Shown here: in pieces, positions 11,271 to 22,562 of the stretch
How the letters are laid out: every line of letters starts with the position of its first letter
Position numbering within the stretch: the first letter of the stretch is position 1
NCBI RefSeq assembly: GCF_037975245.1
Contig: NC_092573.1
Location: 17,226,265 to 17,290,264, forward strand
DNA: 64,000 nucleotides
Reading direction: 5' to 3'
Source of the DNA: Apostichopus japonicus
Lineage: Eukaryota > Echinodermata > Holothuroidea > Aspidochirotida > Stichopodidae
The notes under the pieces: generated by a model
Told to the model about the DNA's origin: nothing
The model's input: only the letters and a program-made list of their open reading frames with translations
Databases searched by the model: none
Made by a program: the position numbers and the translations under genes

Positions 11271-12560
11271 TTGACGGATAGAGTGATAGACGCCGCACTG
11301 TACCAATAGCTCACACCAGCGTGCTGGTGAGAGCTAAAAACGACCACGAAAAATGGACATTTTGGGTAGTCACGTGACATGAACCTCTGGAATGTCTGAA
11401 AACAGAGATTGACCCAAAGGAGCCTCTGGTCACCATGTGACGTCATTGTTTGTCTACCGTGAAAATCAAACGCTGATATAGGCACTGTTTATGCACAGAT
11501 AGCAAATAATTGTACTGTATTTGACTTCCAATTTCGAGCGTTTGAAAAGCTGTTATCTTAAAACAAGAACACATGAAGGTAAACAAATAGTTTTAAGACA
11601 ATTTTAAGGCGAAAATTTAGTTAAATTGGTTATTTTATTAGCAAAATTTTCACTCAACTGGAAGCATCTTTTACATAGCGGAGCGTCAATAGGTCCGTAC
11701 GGTACAATATACTGTAGAACATGCAAGCAGCTTGGCGATTCAGTAATACAATTTGATCGCAAGATACCGTAAACTGAACAGAAGAAAGACCTAAAAGATG
11801 CCTCATGCGTGATATGTGACGGGAAAATGGCTTACGTTACTGTCAACGAATTACCAAAAGACACTAAACATAATCGAACAACTACGAGAAGACGCTGACC
11901 CAAATTGACCAGGGTAGCATATATACATGACTAAGCTTCAGCTGAACATAGTACTTACTCGTTTTAATATCCAAAAGTACAAACACAGAAAAAAGTATCC
12001 TTTCAATAAACCAAATTTAGCAGTGAATATCCAAATCCACATTTCTCGTTCAATCCTGGGCGAAATACTATCGTGACTCTGTGTAATTCCATAGAGTTAG
12101 GTCTAGTTGAAACAGGCCTTGTACCAGTAACATCCCACAATCACAAGACTAACGAAATAAAACGTCCGATCGCTACATAGAACCGTTTTTATTCAACAAT
12201 TAACATAACGGACAATATGACACAATGTATCACGAACTAACGATACTGGAATACAACAAATGAAATAGATAAATGCAATGAAATCCTAACATGACTATAC
12301 CATGCTGTGAAGCCTGTGAGTTGTAACTCACTATACATGTACTAACAATGCTACCCTAGGCACGGTATATAACACGGTCATCTCTTACAGTAAATATTAT
12401 ACTGTCAATTGCGTGATATAATGTTACATGTAAGGACGTCCAGAGCTTGTTTACGAGGAGACTTGAAAGGGTCAATTTCACAATAGCTCTGTCCGACACA
12501 GCTATCGAAGGTATATAATTTTCGCAGAATGAGACATTTGGAGCATACACAGAGGCAGTG
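11271..12560. other. No recognisable gene
   Basis: AT-rich. Only short frames without motifs. It may be intronic or flanking DNA of the THAP exon to the right, but nothing in the sequence proves that. Confidence 0.35.
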
Positions 12561-12589
12561 CCATGCATGTGGACTCATGGGCATGAGAT

Positions 12590-12757
12590 ACCCCGGGTGC
12601 TGAAAAATCTTTCCGCGTGGATCTCACAAAATTGATCCAAAGTCTGCGGCGTTTTACGTGAGTTCTTTTACTCAGAAATCTAAAGAAGCTGATGCTTTTG
12701 TTGGGTGAGGTATAACTGCAACCTCCAACAACACAGAATTGTGGCAATTCGGGGGGA
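12590..12757 (-). CDS. THAP zinc-finger exon, copy 1
   Basis: Minus-strand frame with LPQFCVVGGCS at its start, then FFRFLSK, then RRRLWINFVRSTRKDF and SAPG. This is the N-terminal two-thirds of a THAP domain: the C-x(3)-C pair, the conserved Phe of the F-x-F/F-P segment and the invariant Trp are present. THAP domains are DNA-binding C2CH zinc fingers found in animal regulators and in P-element-like transposases. The exon stops at a GT (after CCCGG or CCCGGG), just before where the family's C-x-x-H pair would be encoded by a next exon. The domain is intact, but the usual start Met is replaced by Leu (TTG). Which protein it belongs to is unknown. Confidence 0.6.
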
Positions 12758-12867
12758 AAGGAGTAATATCGTTGATGTTTTTGGCAGCTCAAGTATACAA
12801 CTTTACACACTAAAAGTATTGTTGTGAGTGAGGTATACAAACAGTGACGTCACATGGGCATGAGATA

Positions 12868-13028
12868 ACCCGGGTGCTGAAAAATCTTTCCGCGTGGATC
12901 TCACAAAATTTATCCAAAGTCTGCGGCGTTTTACGTGAGTTCTTTTACTCGGAAATCTAAAAAACTGATACTTTCTTGGGTGAGGTATAACTGCAACCTC
13001 CAACAACACAGAATTGTGGCATTTCGGG
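12868..13028 (-). pseudogene. THAP zinc-finger exon, copy 2 (frameshifted)
   Basis: Tandem duplicate of copy 1, about 275 bp away. Here the family-typical start is present (MPQFCVVGGC), but a 2-bp loss about 20 codons in shifts the frame and meets a stop. The RRRLWINFVRSTRKDFSAPG block is still readable in the shifted frame. The end of the exon again has a potential GT donor, in altered context. Copy 1 and copy 2 thus carry different lesions. Confidence 0.6.
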
Positions 13029-13130
13029 GGGAAAGGAGTAATATCGTTGATGTTTTTGGCAGCTCAAGTATACAACTTGACACATTAAAAGTATTGTTGT
13101 GAGTGAGGTATACAAACAGTGACATCACAT

Positions 13131-13394
13131 GGTCACCTGATGTCTTCGGAATGTTTCAGGAATGTCTGAAATAGGTTTCATAAAAAGCTGACTTTTCTTC
13201 CCATTTTTCACATATTTAACGTCCGAAATTGTTAAAGTTAATTACAGCAATGTAATTGGAGTGAGTTAAGGATTACATACATGCAAAATGGTGGGATTTT
13301 ATGTTCATCCAAAAGTCTCCATAGTTGGTCTTTAAGCTTTTCAATGAGGTTTTGTTACGTTGACCCTCATATATTGACTTTTTCCTATTATTCT
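13131..13394. other. No recognisable gene
   Basis: Short spacer between the THAP duplication and the LINE tail. No features seen. Confidence 0.3.
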
Positions 13395-13503
13395 TACTGT
13401 CTTTATTGTACAATATACACATCTATTTTTGTAACATTTTCATTGCTTTATTAGCAAGTGCCTCAATTTCCCTTTGGGATCAATAAAGTTTTACTTACTT
13501 AAA
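13395..13503 (+). mobile_element. LINE 3' end with TTAC tail
   Basis: Ends with AATTTCCCTTTGGGATCAAT followed by AAAG and a (TTAC)n-like tail. This terminal signature is typical of L2/CR1-type LINEs in animals. Only the 3' tail is present; no coding part is attached. Confidence 0.65.
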
Positions 13504-13559
13504 CTTCAAAAAGTAAAATAATGTAAAATGTAGGACAAGGTGTAGTAGAATAGTAAATA

Positions 13560-13965
13560 ATGTGTGAACTTTTTGCCGCGATTTTGGAGAAGGTCAAAAG
13601 GTTATCTAAGATCAGCAAATATTCAACCTTGCAAAGCAAACACAATATCATCTCAAGATAGGTAACTACACCTTATCTTATATTTGGCACTTGACTTCCT
13701 CATAATGAGTACAAGAAATGAATATAAGAACTCTATTGTTTTGGGTGGAAGTCAAAGGTTATTTGGAGACAATAGGGTTCAAAATATGAAAATCTGAAAA
13801 AGCTATATCTACACGAAACATCACGAGAGGTTGTATGTGGAGAATAGCCAAAAAATGTGTTTAAAAAAAAATGTTTAGGTTTCTCTAACAAAAATATTTC
13901 TCCAGGTTGAAGAAGATTTGGTCTTTAATAGCTCTGAAATTTGTAACTGTAAGATAATGACTAGA
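13560..13965 (+). repeat. Fragment related to the AGGTCA-rich dispersed repeat
   Basis: Contains GAAGTCAAAGGTTATTTGGA, 'CTCTATTGTTTTGGGTGG' and 'AACACAATATCATCTCAAG', all words seen in the fuller copies at 14817 and 30843. Boundaries are approximate. Confidence 0.45.
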
Positions 13966-14658
13966 ACATTAGATGTATGTAGGCGTAACAACAATTATGG
14001 TTAAATTTCAAGTAAAAGATTGTCATCTTAAGACAATCATTGCTGATCATTCTATAAACATTCATTACGGATCAATGGGATGGGATGGGATAAATCAGAC
14101 GAGAGGTGCTACTAAACCATATAGCTGTCACTCCACAGGTCCGGCCCCTGGACCCTCGGGCACGGCTATGCGCAAAGCGTTAACAAATCACCTATGTCTG
14201 CAAAGTTAGTGCTAGGCCTGCTTTTAACATGCAATAACGGCTAATGATAAGACAAACCAAACAAGTTATTTTCCCCTAATTTATCTGTGTATCTTCACTC
14301 ACATCATATGTAGTCTGGTGGTACCATCAGAATGCCTCATCGTGCTTTCATGTCTAGGTATTAACATTACAAGTATTACCAACGAGTATATATTTTTTTA
14401 AATTTCACTCAGTGTAAATGACTAAAACATGTGATCTCAAAGTAAACAATGTTTAGATGCAACTGACAAAGGTATTTTTTTACCAAATTTTTCTTTCTGC
14501 GAAACTAGCCAAAACTCTCCGCTTTAATAGTTCCTAGTAGTCTCTTTTGGAAAAATACACATTCAAGAAGGTCCTGATAACCCCCCCCCCCCCTCCCCTC
14601 TTTTTTTACAAAAGCCATGTCCGACACTCATGGTATGTATTTGATGGATCTGGTGACC
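13966..14658. other. No recognisable gene
   Basis: Gene-free. A poly-C run of about 14 lies at 14581-14594. No RNA gene or element end was resolved. Confidence 0.35.
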
Positions 14659-14816
14659 TGGGAAAACATAGGCTTACGAGGCAGGGGGGGGCAGACTGCC
14701 CCCCCCCCCAAATTTCCAGAGGATAAGAAATTTGGGCAAAATTTGGGCAAATTTGGGCAGCCTAAAAGGAGAAAAAAAATATATATAAATATGCAGTAGC
14801 TTGCTCAAATCTTTTT

Positions 14817-17071
14817 GGTTCCTTGCTCTTTGCAAAGCAAGGAACCTATGCGTTCAACTTGGCGTGTGTGTCTGTGTTCGCGTGTGTGTGTGTATGTGAC
14901 GCTTGGCTTGTGTACACAATATCTCAATAAGGAAATGATGTATAATGATCAAACTTGGGGATAGCCCATAGTAAGAGGAAGATCCCTATTGTTTTTGGTG
15001 CCCTCAAAGGTCAGTTAGATGCCAAAAACCATATATTAAAAACAGCAATAACTCCTATTGACAGGGTCCAACATGGTTGATATTTTGGGAGTAGTTGTGA
15101 ATGGGGTAAGGGATCGTTTCCAAACATAACGGTGATGTGATCGAAGGTCAACAAAGGTCAATTAATGATAAAAAACTAGTATTTTTGCGATAACTTGAGA
15201 ACGAAATGTCCGTTAGGGTTGGGAGTTGCTTCAATGTAATCCAATTGTCGACCTGCATCTGGGTGACCCTTGACCTCAATTTGACCTCTGGTGACCTTAA
15301 CCTGTTTTTGGGGATTTTTACAGTTTTGATGCTATTTTCAGATGTCAAAGGTACCTTCTGATCATAAATATCAATAGGTTGACCCTGTGTGACCTTTTTG
15401 TGCAAAGTTATATGGGGTAAAAGTTTTTCGGTCGGAGTTAGGATGGCTGTACAGACTTGTCGTTTTGTTTTTTGGAATCAGGAGATAAAACTACATCTGA
15501 AACCAAGGTCAAAAGGTCAAAGGTCACATTAGAAAAAATTTGCTAATTTTGGGAGGAAACGAGCAAAATAAAAAATGTTTGGTTTTGATGGTAGATTTGG
15601 ATATCAAAGGTACCTTCTGATAAAAAACGTCAATAAGTTGACACCCGCGTGACCTTCGTGTGCGAAGTTGTACGAGGTCAAAGTTAATTTTCAGACATTT
15701 AATGCAATAACTCCCAGTTCCAAGATGTGACACTGTTGATATTTTTGGACAAGTTGTAAATGGTTTAGGGGAATATTTTCAAACTAAACAGTTATGTGAT
15801 CCGAGGTCACCAAAGGTCAATTAATGTTAAAAAAATAGTATTTTGGGTGGAGAAAATGGGCAAAGAAAAAAATGTTTGAATTTTTATAGTTTGATGCTAT
15901 ATTCACGTCTCATCGATCAAAAATGTCAATATGTTGACCCCAGGTGACCTTTGTGTGTGAAGTTACATGAGGTCAAAGTTAATCTTCAGACATTTAGTGC
16001 AATAACTCCCAGTGCCAAGGTGTGACACGGTTGATATTTTGGGACAAGTTGCAAATGGTATATGGGAACATTTTCAAATTTAACGGTCATGTGATCCGAG
16101 GTCACAAAAGGTCAAATAATGATAAAAAACCATTATTTTTGCGATAACTTGAGAACAAATTGTCCGTTAGGGTTGGGAGTTGCTTCCATGTAATCCAATT
16201 GTCGACCCGCATCTGGTGACCCTTGACCTCAATTTGACCTCTGGTGACCTTTTCGTGTTTTGGGGATTTTTGCAGTTATGATGCTATTTTCAGATGTAAA
16301 AGGTACCTTCTGATCATAAATGTCAATTGGTTGACCCCCGTGTGACCTTCGTGTGTGAAGTCATACAAGGTCAAAGTTAATTTTCAGACATTTAATGCAA
16401 TAACTCCCAGTTCCAAGGTGTGGCACGTTTGATATTTTTGGACAAGTTGCAAATGGTATAGGGGAATATTTTCAAACTTAACGATCATGTGATCCGAGGT
16501 CACCAAAGGTCAATTAATTTTAAAATCTAGTATTTTGAGGGGAGAAAATGGGCAAAGAAAAAATATTTGAATTTTTACAGTTTTGATGCTTTATTTAGGT
16601 CTCACCGATCAAAAATGTCAATTGGTTGACCTCCGGGTGACCTTTGTGTGTGCAGTTATGTATACAAGTTCAAAGTTCATTTTTAGACATTTAATGCAAT
16701 TAAATCCCAATGCCAAGGTGTGACACAGTTGATATTTTGGAACAAGTTGTGAATGGGGTACTGGAACATTTTCAAACGTAACGGTCATGTCATCTGAGTC
16801 CACCAATGTTATCATATCTGTTAATCCGCCTGTAGGTGACCTTATATTTCTTACATTTTTTATGCCATATTTAGATCTAAAAAGTGCCTTTTGATCAAAA
16901 ATCCGATCACAATTTATGATCACAAAAGTGTTGGCTATAGTGTTGGTTACTTTATGGGTACATGTAGGACCACAATTACTTGGATTATTTGAGCCCAATC
17001 TTGCTTGATAATATTATGTGTATTGTCATATACCCCTACGCAAGGAACCACAGTGCCCTTGGGCTCTTGTT
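14817..17071 (+). repeat. AGGTCA-rich dispersed repeat, full-length-like copy (possible Helitron-like element)
   Basis: Starts with a hairpin (arms GGTTCCTTGCT and AGCAAGGAACC, 14817-14846), then a GT-rich stretch, and ends at GTTCCTTGCG(rev)...GGGCTCTTGTT. The interior is about five tandem units of 300-400 bp (or multiples) marked by AATAACTCC at about 15050, 15707, 16002, 16400 and 16700. Each unit holds many GGTCA/TGACC words. A terminal hairpin plus internal tandem repeats with no target duplication resembles non-autonomous Helentron/INE-type elements; that class assignment is inference. No coding frame. Confidence 0.6.
15514..15526 (+). promoter_or_regulatory. Perfect DR1 word in repeat
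   Basis: AGGTCAAAGGTCA, the direct repeat with 1-bp spacing recognised by RXR/HNF4/COUP-TF type nuclear receptors in animals. Two variant DR1s (TGACCCTTGACCT) lie at 15264-15276 and 16217-16229. Binding here is not shown by sequence alone. Confidence 0.4.
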
Positions 17072-17197
17072 CATATATTTGCCCAACAATTCCGTGGAGA
17101 GCGTTCTGTGTTATTTGTTTTGTGACTACCACGCTTTTTGCACTATCGCCCAAAATTATTAACAGGGAACGCCGCTCACAATCGTGGTGACATGTAT

Positions 17198-18577
17198 CAG
17201 TGGCGTCGCCAAGGGGGGGCCAGGGGGGGCACGTGCCTAGTGCCCCCCCGAGTGCCCCCCCATCTGAGATTTGGGTTTGTAAAAAAATATATATATATTT
17301 TGTTATATTCAACTCCCATCATCTGAGTTGGTTTTTCATAAGGACAAAGAAGCACAGTAGTTCGTATTTTCTTCAAATGAGCTGCGAAAAAATGAAAAAG
17401 TTTATCTTTGAACGTCGGGTATCGAAGTCGTAACCCGCGCCATCACAACAGGTGTCGATATTTACATTGAATGTGTCAGTGCTCACGCCATACCAGCGGA
17501 TATACAAGTCCGCTTCGCGAGCTACATGACTGTGAGAAGGGAGGGTACTGCAATATGTTGCCTTGGTCTGAGGTTGACAGGTTAGGAGCTGACAAAATGT
17601 GAGAATGTGAGGGTCCGCAGGCACCATACTTGCCTATATTTGTGGACCCATATATTAACCCTGTTGTGTAGGGGGTGCAGAGGTCATTTGAGGTCAGATG
17701 CTTGTAGGAACAAATGGCGAATGTTCACACCTGCATACTGAGCCATACTCGATGTGTAATCAAACTTTGGATTGCATGGTGAGATCCCTGATAGGAGCCA
17801 ATAACGATGCTGGAACCTGTTACATCTTGTAAAAAAGTTGAGAGGGCAAATGCATGATAAGCCCCCCCAATATTTACCAAGGCTCCGAAACGTGCATCTG
17901 CCCATTTTTCAATGCATACTTGTCGATCTGTCCGATGCACACGTATACTATATAGGTGTAATAATTTTAGTAAATGCTGGGGGGACCCTCGGCCCGTCCC
18001 CTGGCTATAGACCACATTGTCACCCCAACCGCGTTTTCACGCCCCGTGAAAAGTGGAAGCAGTGAGTGTGAGTACTGGTAAGCGCAACACAACTTCGTCT
18101 TAGGCCAATGACTTGCTTCATTTCAGCCAGTTCTCCAACATCCCCTTACTACACTCAAAAACGCCTTTGCGAGTACACAACGAGTAATAGCTACTCTCTT
18201 AAAACACCATCGAATATACAAATTAGAATGTTTTTACAGACTTTTACGTGCAATCTGAGAAATTGCAGGCTTGAGACCCATATTTTAGGGCTAGGTATTC
18301 GCAGCATAAAACACTCAGGAAGTGCCGTTTCCGGCCATCTGGGGGTTTGAAAAACCCAAAATTTTCTTGTACGCTCCGCGCCAACCGATGGTGGCGCTCC
18401 GCTTAGACAGTCTCTACACATTAGCCCCCCCCAATAAGTTTCCCGTTCCACCGTGCCTGGAGGGGGCACCCTTCCCCTTAGACCCCTCCACCAGGATGGC
18501 CCCCACATAAGTGCCCCCCATCTAATGCTGGTGCCCCCCTGTGCCCCCCCAGACTGAAAAGTCTGGTGACGCCACTG
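17198..18577 (+). mobile_element. hAT-type non-autonomous element, 1.38 kb (copy A)
   Basis: The ends CAGTGGCGTCGCCAAGG and (mirrored) CAGTGGCGTCACCAGAC are flanked by the exact 8-bp duplication ACATGTAT (17190-17197, 18578-18585). It contains no long ORF. Copy B at 35996-37277 shares both ends and the segment from about 17198 to 17825 almost identically, but the middle differs. The right third contains the roughly 100-bp core shared by many elements in this window. Confidence 0.9.
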
Positions 18578-19207
18578 ACATGTATGCATGGAGATTAGCA
18601 GTCTCTGAAGGGAAAAACCGCAGTAAACATTTTTTCTAACTAGTCAACTGTATACCTGGACATCCCCGACATGAGTGTATATAAGAAACATTTTCTTTTT
18701 CATGGATGGTGGTGGGGGGAGTGCCTACAAGCCTAAAAGTACAGGTTTATCATATTCATTGTTATTTTTTATACTTTTTTGTGAGACAAATTGCAGTCTC
18801 ACCCGACACAGCGACATTTGCCCGCCTACAATGTATATTTTTTCTGGAGGTAGCTGAGTACTGTGTTAGAATAATAATGAATACCGTAACTAAATAGGAG
18901 CTTTAAAAAAATACTGTCCTATTTTTTCCTTCAAAGTGATTTTACCATTTTTTCTTCTTCTAATTTACCGAAATTTTGGGGAAGTGTAAATTTCGGAGAT
19001 TATAAAATAAAGAATGTTTAAGTGCAACTTGCAAGGCCTCAGAAGTGCCATTTCCGGCAATCTGAGAGGCATAGTTTGCCAAAAAATTTCTTGTACGCTA
19101 CGCGCCAACCGATGGTGGCCCTCCGCTTAGATAGTGTCACGGGAACTTTCGGGGACAAAAGTTTCTGCCCCCAAACCGAAATGGGCCCGTACGCCTATGT
19201 GGGAAAA

Positions 19208-20712
19208 TACGCATGCAATCTGAAATTGAGTCCCTCTTTCCAGAAAATCACACTCCAAGCTTAGACCAGCCTAAGCCCCTGTTTAAGCATTAAGGAAGAA
19301 CTGAAACTGTTAGCATTAGCTTGGAAGATGAGTTAATTGCAGTGGCAGCGGAGGAAGGAGGGGCGGCCCAACGCGGATACCATACTCAGGGGGGGGGGTT
19401 GCCATTACGCACCCATAAAGAAAATGAAGAAACATTCACTAAAGAATGATTATTCCTATAAACAATTCAAAGTTGTACCAAAGACAGCACAAGTTTAACT
19501 TATGCTAACATCAATTTCTCCAAGGGGAGTGGCGTCCTGTTTTGGGGAATTTTATTTTGATGAATTTCACTTCCCGGTTCCCCTTTGGGAATTATAAACA
19601 AACTTGCAGCTATGTTTGTACTGTTTGACTTCTTTGCTTTTCAGTTTAAATAGAAATATGTTTTCTATTGTTTTTTTGTGAGAGTGATATAAAATTTTCC
19701 TAAGTGAGGGGGGGGGGGTGTTTTTTGCCCCAGTCTATCCCAACAAATTGAATTGAAACATTCTATTTTCAACAACGAGATCTTGCAAGAAGCCTAATTA
19801 GCTAGCTTTAATGACTTGATAAGCCAATTAGGCTTCTTCGCGAGTTCCTGCTTGCAGGAGGATCTAATATACATACTTTAATAGGCCTTTGATGCTTTGC
19901 TCAACTATAAAGGAGCCAACTAAATTTGTTCAAACTACTGTTCATCTTTTTCTTTATATTTGATTAAATACACTTAACGAAATCTATATATCAGCGGTGA
20001 ATGGTTAGTGGTAATTGAAAATTGCCATGTTCTCTATCATCGTTATCATTTGAACTGGAAGTGATAAAATTTCACCTTGCAGATTTCTTTACATTTATGT
20101 GTTATGGTTTTCATGAAAATTTATTTTCGACAATCTTGTCGTTAGATCTGAGAGCATAAAATATTGAATTGCCATTATGCCTGTGGTGCTGCAGACAACT
20201 CAAATAGGCCTATTTTAATTAAATCTTTTCTAATATATGAAAAGGCCTACGTAAAACATGGGCCACAAGACACCTACAACAGATTTCAAAGTAACTTTAA
20301 AACACCTTGGACCTTCTTAGTGGCTCTGCTCCATATCATGTTTTGTTGAGGAAGAAAAGGCATTTTCAGAGGCTGCTTAAAATGGAGCTGGCCTTAAATA
20401 AATGCTGCTGATCCCTCTTCCGAAGGTAAATATATAACCTGGTGGCACTGGGATAATGAATGAGAACTATATGCTGAGAATTTATATTTTCCTCACCAGC
20501 CCAGCTCCACCTACCCCTCCTCTTTCCATATTCCTTGCTCCTATAAATCAGAGTTATAATGTACCTAGTTTTCTTCTTACTTAAATTTTGCTTTCCTTGT
20601 AAATATTGAGACTCATTCCTTCCATTTGTGTCACTTGTGAATGTATTCTCACATTATTGCCCTCTCCTTCAACTTTGTGCAACCAACCTCCCATCCTCCA
20701 TCAGTGATCCTC
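19208..20712. other. Gene-free stretch
   Basis: It contains an inverted repeat at about 19776-19842 (arms AAGAAGCCTAATT and mirror) and a G-run at 19386. There are no coding or RNA features. Confidence 0.4.
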
Positions 20713-20713
20713 A

Positions 20714-20888
20714 GGCGCGTAGCCAAGGGGGGAGGGGGGCAAAGGGGCGACACACCCCCCCTTGAGCATATTTTTTTTGTACGTTTTCATGATATCGCAA
20801 GTAATTTCAAATAGAAAATGCTTAGATGCAACTTGCAAGGCCTGGAAAGTGCCATTTCCAGCGATCTGGGAGGCATTTTCGGCCAAAA
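20714..20888 (+). mobile_element. Truncated hAT-type element, CAGGCGCG family
   Basis: Begins CAGGCGCGTAGCCAAGG, like the intact element at 35146-35450, and runs through the shared core to AGGCATTTTCGGCCAAAA. It is then cut off by unrelated repeat DNA. No right end and no target duplication. Confidence 0.7.
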
Positions 20889-21830
20889 CAGTATTAGAGG
20901 TATCCACCATTTCCATTGTTACATATCGTGGCACTGGAGGTCAAAGGTCACCCAAATGCAGGTCGACTATTGGATTACAATAGCGTAACTACCAACCTTG
21001 ATGGACATTTGGTTCTCAAGTTATTCCAAAAATATAGTTTTTGACCCCTAATTGACCTTTGTTTACCTTGGATCACATGACTGTTATGTTTGGAAACGAT
21101 CCTTTACCCCATTCACAACTAGTCCACAAATATCAACCATGTTTTGCCTTGTATCTCCTAAAATGAGCATATTTTTCAAGATTTGACCTCACAGTCATAT
21201 GTAGTTTGACACGCTGATTCCAAAATAACAAGTCTGTACAACCATCCTAACTGTACCTATTAAAATACAAAAAAAATTGACCTCTGATGACTTCGCACGC
21301 GAAGGTCGCACAGGGGTCAACCCATGGACAATTTTGATCGGAAAGTACCTATATGAGATCCGATAATGGCCTCGAAAATTCAAATAACCAAAAACTAATA
21401 AAGGTCACCGGAGTTCAACCTGAGGTCAAAGGTCACCTAGATGCAGGTCCACTACTGGATTACAATAGTGTAACTCCCAACCTTGACAGACATTTTGTTC
21501 TCAAGTTATTGCAAAAATACTAGTCTTTGACCTTTGTTGACCTTGGATCATATGACCGTTATGTTTGGAAACAATCTCTTACCCCATTCACAACTACTCC
21601 CAAAATATCAACCATGTTGGATCCTGTCAATGGGAGTTATTGCTTGTTTTAATATTTTGGTTTTTGTCCTCTAATTCACAGGCACCAAAAACAATAGGGC
21701 ACATCTACTCAATGTGGTACTCATATTCACCAAATATTAGATTGGTCCCAGCTTCCCTACTTGAGATATCGTGTTTACAAGCAAGGCGTCACACATACAC
21801 ACACTTCCCCGCCTGCATAAATGCTTAGGT
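20889..21830 (-). repeat. AGGTCA-rich dispersed repeat, partial reverse copy
   Basis: Runs antiparallel to the 14817 copy. It contains two perfect DR1 words (20938-20950 and 21423-21435) and ends near a CACACATACACACAC stretch, as the other reverse copies do. The terminal hairpin is missing. Confidence 0.65.
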
Positions 21831-22094
21831 TACGATTATCATGGAAACTAAAAACAGTTAATAATTACAAGTTCCCTATAAACCACAATCACTGACCTCC
21901 AGCAGGCCTGCATACTTAACCATAACCTACCAAGCCACTTACTCCATGAGTCCTGACTCCAGCTATCTCGGGAATAATTACAGCTGAATATTGCACAGTG
22001 TGTACATATGGTGACTACTGTACACTGTATAACTAGACACAGCATGAGAACATACATGCCCCTTACTGATAGACGTCTGGAAACAATTATCCCC
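21831..22094. other. No recognisable gene
   Basis: Short gene-free spacer; nothing identified. Confidence 0.3.
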
Positions 22095-22343
22095 CTGCCT
22101 GCATTTCAGTTTTGCAGCAGGGTCTTTGTTTTGTAGTCAGTGGGGTTGGGTCTTAGTTTTGCAGTAGGTCTAGTCTTTGTTTTGCAGTTGGTGTGGTCTT
22201 AGTTTTGCAGTCGGTGGGGTCTTAGTTTGCAGTAGGGTCTTACTTTTGCAGTTGGTGGGGTCTTAGTTTTGCAGTAGGGTCTTAGTTTTGCAGTTTGTGG
22301 GGCCTTAGTTTTGCAGTAGGGTCTTTGTTTTGTAGATACCCAA
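22095..22343 (-). repeat. CTAAGACC minisatellite, reverse orientation
   Basis: Units of GTCTTAGTTTTGCAG with GTGGG or AGGG spacers. It ends with TTTTGTAGATACCC, the mirror of the start of the array at 4656, and abuts satellite DNA. Confidence 0.85.
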
Positions 22344-22503
22344 GAGTCAATAATCATACCAGTATAAGTTCAGTATAGTCTGCCAACTGAATGCATTGAA
22401 ATCAGTCAACATACTAGTAATAGTTCAATATACAGTAGTCTGCCAACATATCTGAATGCATTCAAGTCAGCCACCATACTAGTAAGAATTCAGAATAGTC
22501 TGC
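22344..22503 (+). repeat. Satellite, short segment
   Basis: About 2.5 units of the AGTCTGCCAAC... satellite, more diverged than at 2.5-4.6 kb. It is interrupted at AGTCTGC by the solo LTR. Confidence 0.8.
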
Positions 22504-22562
22504 TGTTGTGATTTTTGAATATAATTTTACTTATATACCACCTTGATAAAACATGCATGATA

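Larger units (their letters stand above)
12570..13130. repeat. Tandem duplication of about 275 bp
   Basis: The segments 12573-12850 and 12851-13130 align along their length, beginning CATGGGCATGAGATA and ending AGGTATACAAACAGTGAC. They carry the two THAP exons. Divergence is low (a few substitutions and small gaps), so the duplication is relatively recent. Confidence 0.9.
14667..19199 (+). mobile_element. hAT-type element, 4.5 kb, swollen by two later insertions
   Basis: The ends CATAGGCTTACGAGG and (mirrored) CATAGGCGTACGGG are flanked by the exact 8-bp duplication TGGGAAAA (14659-14666 and 19200-19207). The 8-bp duplication and CA...TG ends fit the hAT superfamily. The element's own DNA is only about 1 kb. 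It is interrupted by a dispersed repeat (14817-17071) and by a second hAT-type element (17198-18577). The copy at 52985-54610 is the same family without these two insertions. No transposase ORF. Confidence 0.85.

Noticed and set aside
17200-17433. Frame with MSCEKMKKFIFERRVSKS repeated at 36190
   Set aside because: Present in both copies of a hAT-type element and too short; it could be a transposase scrap but carries no diagnostic residue.
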